This document shows positions 6,641 to 11,530 of a stretch of DNA of 14,220 nucleotides, in pieces (the first letter of the stretch is position 1; every line of letters starts with the position of its first letter). Origin of the DNA: Bacteriovoracaceae bacterium (GTDB lineage: Bacteria > Bdellovibrionota > UBA1018). Under the pieces are notes generated by a model, which saw only the letters and a list, made by a program, of their open reading frames with translations, did not search any database and was not told the origin of the DNA. The DNA is taken from assembly GCA_947446835.1 (NCBI GenBank), contig CANFHS010000033.1:1-14220 (forward strand). Direction: 5' to 3'. A program made the position numbers and the translations under genes.

Positions 6641-8030
6641 GGTTTCAATCGTCATTCCGGCCTACAACGAGAAGCTCAGGCTGCCCTCGACGCTCCGGGC
6701 GCTCCTGGAAGCCCAGGCCCGGGGAGCGCTTGTGCCCGCCCGGATCCACGAGATCCTGATTGTCGACGACGGCTCGCGGGACGGCACGCTGGAAGCCATT
6801 CCCAAGGAAGTGGAGGCCTCTGGCCTGATCCGCACGTTCCGGCTGGAGCCCAACCACGGAAAAGGCGCTGCCATCCGGAAGGGTTTGGCACAGGCCACGG
6901 GCGAATGGGTGCTGATCGCCGACGCGGACCAGGCCACGCCCTGGAACCAGCTGGCCGTGCTGGCCAAGGCGCAGGAAGAGACCCGGGCCGATATCGTGAT
7001 CGGCTCGCGCGGCCTTTCCGGAAGCCAGCTCATCCGCCGCCAGAACCGGGTGCGCGAGACCCTGGGAAAGCTCTTCAACCGCTTCATCGTGATGCTGACA
7101 GGGCTTCCCTTCAAGGACACCCAGTGCGGCTTCAAGCTCATGCGCCGCTCCGGGGTGGCGGCCTTCCTTTACCGCCTTCGGATCAACCGCTTTGCGTGGG
7201 ACGTGGAGTTCCTGATGCGCGCGCGCCGGGCGGAGCTTTCGATCATCGAGACCCCGGTGGTGTGGAGCCACCAGGAGGGGAGCAAGATCCGCCCGTTCCG
7301 CGATGGCCTGCGGATGGTGGTGGATTTCGCGCTCATCCGCTTCGCGATGAGCCTGGACAGCGATTCCTGGCGGCCCGCCCTGAAGACCTTGGCCGTTTTC
7401 AGGATGGCCCTGGGCCTCTGGTTCGCCCTGGCGCTCCATTCGGTGGCATCCGTGCTTCTTGGGCTCGCGATTTTCCTGGGCTGGAACACGCGGAAGGTCC
7501 TTTTTCTATCCGCCTTGTTTGGTCTCGTTTTTCCGGGCACGCCCCCCGGGCTTCGCTGGCTGCTCCTCGTGGCCCTGGTCTTGCCGCTCGACGCGCGCTG
7601 GAGCATGGACCGGCTGCTGCGCCCCGACGAGCCCGAAGCCCCCGCCGAGGCGGGACGCTGGGACCTCAAGCTCCACTACGACGGGGAGTGCGGAGTCTGC
7701 CGAAGACTGGTGGTGATCTTCTCCAGGCTGCTGGATTTTCCCCTTTCGCTGGCCAGACCCGCCCAGCTGAGTCCCGCCATTTTCGAGGTCATGGAGCGCG
7801 AGAACAGCTGGGTCCTGGAAGACGCACAGGGAAAGCTGCACCTGCGGTTTGAGGGCGTCCTTTTCCTGCTCAAGACTTCAGGGCGACCCGGCCCACGCGC
7901 CTTGGCCTGGATCGCAGCCAAGCAGCCCTTCCGGGGCTTGGGAACCCTGGCATATCGAGGCTTTGCGTCCCACCGCGCCACCTTGGCCAGACTCGTTCCT
8001 GAGCTCCGCGAACCGCCCGAAAAGGGCTGA
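6633..8030 (+). CDS. Family 2 glycosyltransferase fused to an HTTM-like membrane segment and a DCC thiol domain
   Basis: This is one 465-residue frame with three parts. Residues 1-235 are a GT-A fold family 2 transferase of the dolichyl/polyprenyl-phosphate glucosyltransferase type: V-D-D-G-S at 44-48, D-A-D-Q-A-T-P at 97-103, T-Q-C-G-F-K at 163-168, W-D-V-E at 189-192. Such enzymes move a sugar from a nucleotide donor to a lipid phosphate at the inner membrane. Residues about 252-318 hold two to three hydrophobic helices ending in A-R-W-S-M-D-R-L-L (321-329), which looks like the end of an HTTM domain. Residues about 344-455 are a DCC (DUF393) domain with L-H-Y-D-G-E-C-G-V-C at 347-356 (Cys353, Cys356). 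HTTM and DCC domains occur together in other proteins, so the tail may have been captured as a unit. It overlaps the methyltransferase by 8 bases. The first domain is secure; the HTTM reading is tentative. Confidence 0.87.
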   Translation: MLEVSIVIPAYNEKLRLPSTLRALLEAQARGALVPARIHEILIVDDGSRDGTLEAIPKEVEASGLIRTFRLEPNHGKGAAIRKGLAQATGEWVLIADADQATPWNQLAVLAKAQEETRADIVIGSRGLSGSQLIRRQNRVRETLGKLFNRFIVMLTGLPFKDTQCGFKLMRRSGVAAFLYRLRINRFAWDVEFLMRARRAELSIIETPVVWSHQEGSKIRPFRDGLRMVVDFALIRFAMSLDSDSWRPALKTLAVFRMALGLWFALALHSVASVLLGLAIFLGWNTRKVLFLSALFGLVFPGTPPGLRWLLLVALVLPLDARWSMDRLLRPDEPEAPAEAGRWDLKLHYDGECGVCRRLVVIFSRLLDFPLSLARPAQLSPAIFEVMERENSWVLEDAQGKLHLRFEGVLFLLKTSGRPGPRALAWIAAKQPFRGLGTLAYRGFASHRATLARLVPELREPPEKG

Positions 8031-8083
8031 ACCAGGCCCGAATTCGCGTCGAAATGCCGCTGGTCAGAATGCCCCCTTTGGGT

Positions 8084-8101
8084 CTACCCTTACGGTAGGG
8101 G
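8084..8101 (+). promoter_or_regulatory. Dyad overlapping the Shine-Dalgarno of the GST gene
   Basis: CTACC-cttac-GGTAG (8084-8098) is a perfect 5-bp dyad; its inner part TACC-n5-GGTA satisfies the T-N11-A form of LysR-family sites. The right arm runs into AGGGG (8097-8101), the likely Shine-Dalgarno, 9 bases before ATG 8111. It could be an operator or an RNA hairpin masking the start. A short dyad can also arise by chance. Confidence 0.3.
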
Positions 8102-8110
8102 TTATCCGCC

Positions 8111-8740
8111 ATGATCAAGCTCTTCTACTCTCCCGGCTCGTGTTCGATGTCCTGCCATATCGCGCTGGAAGAGGCGGGTCTGCCCTATGAGGCCATCCGA
8201 GTGGACTGGGAAAACCCCAACGCGAGCTTGGCTGAAATGGAGCGCCTGAATCCGCTCGGGGTGGTGCCGGTCCTGGTTTCCGAGCAGGGCAAGACCCTGA
8301 CCCAGAACGCCGCCATCCTGGAATACATTGCCGACGCCAAGCCCTCCAGCCATCTCCTGGCTCCCGTGGGCAGCTGGGAGCGCTCCGAGACGATGGCCTG
8401 GCTGTCGTTCGTGGCGGCCGACCTCCACAAGGCCTTCGCGCCCCTGTACGCCTTGAAGCGCATGTCGAACTCCGAATCGGGTCGCGCGGAAATCAAGAGC
8501 TGGGCCGTCAACCAGATCCATAGCCTTCTGTCCCATGTGGACAACCAGCTGCAGGGCAAGGACTTCCTGACGGGCAAGAACTTCACGATTGCCGACGCTT
8601 ACCTGTTTGTCGTGGTGAGCTGGAGCAAGGACCTGAAGATCCAGACCACGGCCTACTCGAACCTGAGCGCCACGTTGGACCGCATCTACCGCAGGCCGGC
8701 CGTGCAGAACGTGTTCAAGGCCGAAGGAATCCAGAGCTGA
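8111..8740 (+). CDS. Glutathione S-transferase, beta-class-like
   Basis: The protein has 209 residues, typical for a bacterial GST. The N-terminal thioredoxin-like domain (1-78) opens with K-L-F-Y-S-P-G-S-C-S; Cys11 aligns with the catalytic or mixed-disulfide Cys10 of beta-class enzymes. V-V-P-V-L (51-55) contains the conserved cis-Pro and T-Q-N-A-A-I (64-69) is the glutathione gamma-glutamyl contact region. The helical C-terminal domain (about 88-209) includes the N-capping segment N-F-T-I-A-D-A-Y (157-164). It should be cytoplasmic and conjugate or reduce electrophiles using glutathione. A good Shine-Dalgarno (AGGGG) lies 9 bases before the ATG. The ene-reductase gene follows after 49 bases on the same strand, suggesting a shared detoxification role. 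The natural substrate is unknown. Confidence 0.93.
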   Translation: MIKLFYSPGSCSMSCHIALEEAGLPYEAIRVDWENPNASLAEMERLNPLGVVPVLVSEQGKTLTQNAAILEYIADAKPSSHLLAPVGSWERSETMAWLSFVAADLHKAFAPLYALKRMSNSESGRAEIKSWAVNQIHSLLSHVDNQLQGKDFLTGKNFTIADAYLFVVVSWSKDLKIQTTAYSNLSATLDRIYRRPAVQNVFKAEGIQS

Positions 8741-8789
8741 GCCACAGCTTGATTGGCTTTGCCCGGCCGGATGACGTATCAGTCAGGGC

Positions 8790-9863
8790 ATGAGCCAATC
8801 CCTTTTTGCCAATGCGTCCCTCGGAAAGCTGTCCCTCACCAACCGCGTGGTCATGGCGCCCATGACCCGAAGCCGCGCGCCCGGGAACGTCGCAAACGAG
8901 CTGATGGCCCGCTACTACGGCGAACGCGCCACCGCGGGATTGATCGTGACCGAAGGCACTGCGCCTGCGCCCAATGGCCTGGGCTACCCGCGCATTCCGG
9001 GCCTCTTCAATGCCGAGCAGTCGCGGAGCTGGCGCCAGGTGACGGACGCGGTCCACGCCCGTAACGGCCGCATCTTCGTGCAGCTCATGCACACGGGGCG
9101 CGTGAGCCACCCCGAAAACATGCCCGCCGGCGCCCAGGTCGTGGCGCCATCGCCCATTGCCGCGCCCGGCGAGATGTGGACGGACTCCAAAGGCCAGCAG
9201 CCCCACCCGGTGCCCGTGGAGATGACCGAAGCGCAGATCCAGGACGCCATCCGCGAATTCGCGCATTCGGCCAAGCTGGCCATCGAGGCAGGCTTTGACG
9301 GCGTCGAGATCCACGGCGCCAACGGCTACCTTGTCGACCAGTTCCTGAACACGGCCACGAACCAGCGCAAGGACCAGTGGGGCGGCTCGATCGAAAATCG
9401 CATCCGCTTTGCCGTCGAAGTGGCCCGCGCCATGGCGAAGGAAATCGGCCCCGAGCGCGTGGGTATCCGCATTTCTCCCTACGGCGTGTTCAACGGCACG
9501 CAGCCTGACCCGGAAATGGACGCGCTTTACCTGAAGCTCCTGGCCGAGCTCAACACCCTGGGACTGGTCTACGTGCACATCGTGGATCACAGCTCCATGG
9601 GCGCACCGCCCGTCAGCGCCGAACTGAAGTTGAAGATCCGCTCCACGTTCCGTGGGGCCACCCTCCTTTCGGGCGGCTACGATGCGGCGCGCGCGCAGCA
9701 CGATCTGGACGAAAACCGCGGGGACCTGGTGGCTTTTGGCCGTCCGTTCATATCCAACGCCAACCTGGTCGAAAAGCTCCAGAAGGGCCAGAAGCTGAAC
9801 GAGCCCGATTTCAACACGTTCTACACCCCGGGCGAAAAAGGCTACACCGACTACCCGGCCTGA
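8790..9863 (+). CDS. Old Yellow Enzyme family ene-reductase (NemA-like)
   Basis: The 357-residue protein spans a full FMN-binding TIM barrel of the OYE family. Visible motifs are M-A-P-M-T-R-S-R (22-29), V-Q-L-M-H-T-G-R (97-104), the substrate-binding H-G-A-N-G-Y-L (175-181; His175 and Asn178 bind the substrate carbonyl or nitro group, Tyr180 is the expected proton donor), Arg226 in G-I-R-I-S-P, and the FMN-phosphate segments L-S-G-G-Y (293-297) and F-G-R-P-F (316-320). These NADPH enzymes reduce activated C=C bonds, maleimides and nitro esters. Most similar by motif to NemA/alkene reductases rather than the YqjM type. It follows the GST gene by 49 bases, a sensible partner in electrophile clearance. 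The Shine-Dalgarno before ATG 8790 (CAGGGC) is weak and close. Confidence 0.94.
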   Translation: MSQSLFANASLGKLSLTNRVVMAPMTRSRAPGNVANELMARYYGERATAGLIVTEGTAPAPNGLGYPRIPGLFNAEQSRSWRQVTDAVHARNGRIFVQLMHTGRVSHPENMPAGAQVVAPSPIAAPGEMWTDSKGQQPHPVPVEMTEAQIQDAIREFAHSAKLAIEAGFDGVEIHGANGYLVDQFLNTATNQRKDQWGGSIENRIRFAVEVARAMAKEIGPERVGIRISPYGVFNGTQPDPEMDALYLKLLAELNTLGLVYVHIVDHSSMGAPPVSAELKLKIRSTFRGATLLSGGYDAARAQHDLDENRGDLVAFGRPFISNANLVEKLQKGQKLNEPDFNTFYTPGEKGYTDYPA

Positions 9864-9880
9864 AGGCGGAGGCCTTCTCC
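9862..9880 (+). terminator. Weak hairpin directly after the ene-reductase stop
   Basis: GAAGGC-GGAG-GCCTTC forms a 6-bp stem with a 4-base loop, starting within the stop codon region. Only one T and a C-rich stretch follow, so it is a poor intrinsic terminator; it may protect the 3' end instead. Confidence 0.3.
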
Positions 9881-9976
9881 GGAATCAGCGCCTTTGAGGT
9901 GGCGGAGAGAGCGCGTCGAAGACCGCGATCCCGCCACGCTTTAAAGTGGCGGAGAGAGTGGGACGCGAGCGCGGCG

Positions 9977-9998
9977 AAACGGTCCTCGGGACCGTTTT
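9977..9998 (+). terminator. Candidate intrinsic terminator, best on plus strand
   Basis: AAACGGTCC-TCG-GGACCGTTT is a perfect 9-bp stem with a 3-base loop, and on the plus strand the right arm ends in GTTTTG. It could end transcripts of the GST/ene-reductase pair. On the minus strand the stem is equally stable but is followed by CGCC rather than T, so for the tRNA transcript it would serve as a 3' structure at most. Confidence 0.45.
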
Positions 9999-10056
9999 GA
10001 TCGCGACGCGTGCGCGAGTGGCTGAAAAGCCACGGAGCGCGTCGAAGACCGCGATC
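9999..10056. repeat. Long imperfect inverted repeat between the tRNA-tail copies
   Basis: GATCGCG (9999-10005) pairs with CGCGATC near 10050-10056; further inside, GACGCG can pair with CGCGTC. At the centre is a perfect hairpin GTGGCT-GAAA-AGCCAC (10018-10033), with a GNRA tetraloop if transcribed rightwards. The whole can fold as an extended bulged stem on either strand. Confidence 0.55.
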
Positions 10057-10072
10057 CCGCCACGCTTTAAAG

Positions 10073-10162
10073 TGGCGGAGAGAGTGGGATTCGAACCCAC
10101 GATACGGTTACCCGTATGCCGGTTTTCAAGACCGGTGCTTTCAACCGCTCAGCCATCTCTCC
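10073..10162 (-). tRNA. tRNA-Ser(UGA)
   Basis: The minus strand forms a 90-nt class II tRNA: acceptor GGAGAGA pairs with TCTCTCC, the discriminator is G, and CCA is encoded. The anticodon stem CCGGT/ACCGG encloses loop CTTGAAA with anticodon TGA (reads UCA and UCG/UCU by wobble). The variable arm pairs ATACGG with CCGTAT, and the T arm is GTGGG-TTCGAAT-CCCAC. Its 5' end is only 12 bases after the serS stop, leaving no room for a promoter, so it is probably released from the serS transcript by RNase P. Confidence 0.97.
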
Positions 10163-10174
10163 GCTTGAAAGGAC

Positions 10175-11518
10175 TCAATTCCGGGCCGCTCCGGTCATCC
10201 ACAGATGATCGCCTTCGCGCCGGAAGCCCGGCGCGCCGTCCAGGTACTTGTGGAGCACGCGCGGGATTTCCACATATCCCCTTTCGTCCTGGAAGTTTTC
10301 CACAATGGCCACCCACGTGCGGCCGACAGCCAGGCCCGAACCGTTGAGCGTGTGCGCGAGCTTGGGCTTGCCCTGGGCTTCGGTGCGGTAGCGGATTCCG
10401 GCGCGACGGGCCTGGAAATCCTCGCAGTTCGAGCACGAGGAAATCTCGCGGTAAGTGTTCTGGCTGGGGAGCCACACTTCCAGGTCGTAGGTCTTGGCCG
10501 CGCCAAAACCCATGTCGCCCCCGCACAGGAGCATGGTGCGGTAGGGCAGCCCCAGGAGCTCCAGCACCCGCTCGGCGTTCTTGGCCATCTTTTCGAGCTC
10601 GTCGTAGGAGGTCTCGGCCGAGGTGATCTTGACGAGCTCCACCTTCTGGAACTGGTGCTGGCGGATCAGGCCACGTGTATCCTTGCCGTAAGAGCCCGCC
10701 TCGCTGCGGAAGCAGGGCGAATAGGCGGTGAAGTACTGGGGAAGCTTGCCGGCCTCGATGATGTCATCGCGGTAGATGTTGGTCAGGGGCACTTCGGACG
10801 TCGGGATCAGGAAAAGCTCCCGGTCGGCCACTGCCGTCTTGAAGAGGTCTTCCTCGAACTTGGGAAGCTGCCCGGTTCCCGTCATGGCTTCACGGTTCAC
10901 CAGGAAAGGCGGGATGGCCTCGGTGTACCCGTGTTCGCGCGTGTGCAGGTCCAGCATGAACTGGATGAGCGCGCGTTCGAGAGAAGCACCGGCCCCCAGG
11001 TACAGCGAGAAGCGGGCTCCGCTCATCTTGCCGGCGCGCTCGAAGTCCAGAACCCCCAGTCCTTCGCCCAGGGCCACGTGATCCTTGACCGCAAAGCCGT
11101 AGCTGCAGGGCGTGCCCCAGCGGCGCACTTCGCGGTTGCCTTCGGCGTCGCCGCCCTCGGGGACCGAGGCATGGGGCAGGTTCGGGATGCGAAGCGCCTC
11201 ATGCGAGAAACGCTCCTCGATGCCCTTCAGCTCCTCGTCGAGCTTCTTGATCTGGTCGCCCACGCCCTTCATCTCGGCCACCTTGGCTTCGGCCTGGGCC
11301 GCCGCCTGCGGATCGCTCTTGGCGCGGGCCTTGAGCTGGGCAATTTCCTGGGAGGCCTGGTTGCGGAGCGCCTTCAACTTTTCAGTCTGGACGATCAGCT
11401 CACGACGCGAGCGCGCCAGCCCGGTGATCGAGCCGATCAGCTCCGCGGAAGCGCGCTTCTTGCGAAGTCCGGCCTCGAGCTCTGCCACCTGGTCCTGGAA
11501 ATAACGGGAATCGAGCAT
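10175..11518 (-). CDS. serS: Seryl-tRNA synthetase
   Basis: The protein has 447 residues, slightly longer than the usual 420-430 because of an Ala-rich extension of the N-terminal helical hairpin near residues 66-85. That hairpin (about 27-105) is the coiled-coil arm that grips the long variable arm of tRNA-Ser. The class II catalytic core follows: T-S-E-V-P-L-T-N (240-247), motif 2 F-R-S-E-A-G-S-Y-G-K-D-T-R-G (270-283) leading to H-Q-F-Q-K-V-E, and motif 3 N-G-S-G-L-A-V-G-R-T (392-401). It charges tRNA-Ser with serine via seryl-adenylate in the cytoplasm. ATG 11518 has AGGAA just upstream. It lies 12 bases after the TPR gene stop and 12 bases before tRNA-Ser(UGA), one of its substrates, all on the same strand. 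No T-box or other leader is visible between the genes. Confidence 0.98.
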   Translation of the reverse strand: MLDSRYFQDQVAELEAGLRKKRASAELIGSITGLARSRRELIVQTEKLKALRNQASQEIAQLKARAKSDPQAAAQAEAKVAEMKGVGDQIKKLDEELKGIEERFSHEALRIPNLPHASVPEGGDAEGNREVRRWGTPCSYGFAVKDHVALGEGLGVLDFERAGKMSGARFSLYLGAGASLERALIQFMLDLHTREHGYTEAIPPFLVNREAMTGTGQLPKFEEDLFKTAVADRELFLIPTSEVPLTNIYRDDIIEAGKLPQYFTAYSPCFRSEAGSYGKDTRGLIRQHQFQKVELVKITSAETSYDELEKMAKNAERVLELLGLPYRTMLLCGGDMGFGAAKTYDLEVWLPSQNTYREISSCSNCEDFQARRAGIRYRTEAQGKPKLAHTLNGSGLAVGRTWVAIVENFQDERGYVEIPRVLHKYLDGAPGFRREGDHLWMTGAARN

Positions 11519-11530
11519 TTTTCCTGCCTA

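Larger units (their letters stand above)
9899..10089 (-). repeat. Direct repeats carrying the 3' end of tRNA-Ser(UGA)
   Basis: A 55-bp sequence occurs twice without mismatch, at 9909-9963 and 10035-10089, an offset of 126 bases. The right copy contains the last bases of tRNA-Ser(UGA) (TCCCACTCTCTCCGCCA on the minus strand) plus 3' flank; the left copy repeats these bases without the rest of the tRNA. A third, shorter copy (CTCTCTCCGCCAC) lies at 9899-9911. Each tRNA end is followed by a hairpin in which CCGCCAC pairs with GTGGCGG around an 8-base loop. No gene is supported in 9864-10072. Confidence 0.9.

Noticed and set aside
6633..8030. Possible frameshift or gene fusion artefact in the glycosyltransferase
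   Set aside because: The frame is continuous from start to stop with uniform codon use and sensible residues at the joints, so a genuine fusion is the simpler reading.
9885..10100. Minus-strand open frame with an internal peptide repeat (L-S-A-T-L-K-R-G-G-I-A-V-F-D-A-L)
   Set aside because: It is a readthrough of the tRNA 3' end and the 55-bp DNA repeat; the peptide repeat merely mirrors the nucleotide repeat, and there is no ribosome binding site.
9899..10162. Attachment site of an integrated element at tRNA-Ser
   Set aside because: Copies of a tRNA 3' end can mark attachment sites, but they lie only 47 and 126 bases apart with no integrase or cargo between them; a remnant of such an event cannot be excluded.
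9946..10347. Plus-strand open frame reading E-R-V-G-F-E-P-T-I-R-L-P-V-C
   Set aside because: This peptide is the antisense translation of tRNA-Ser(UGA), a common false protein in annotations; the rest is antisense to serS.
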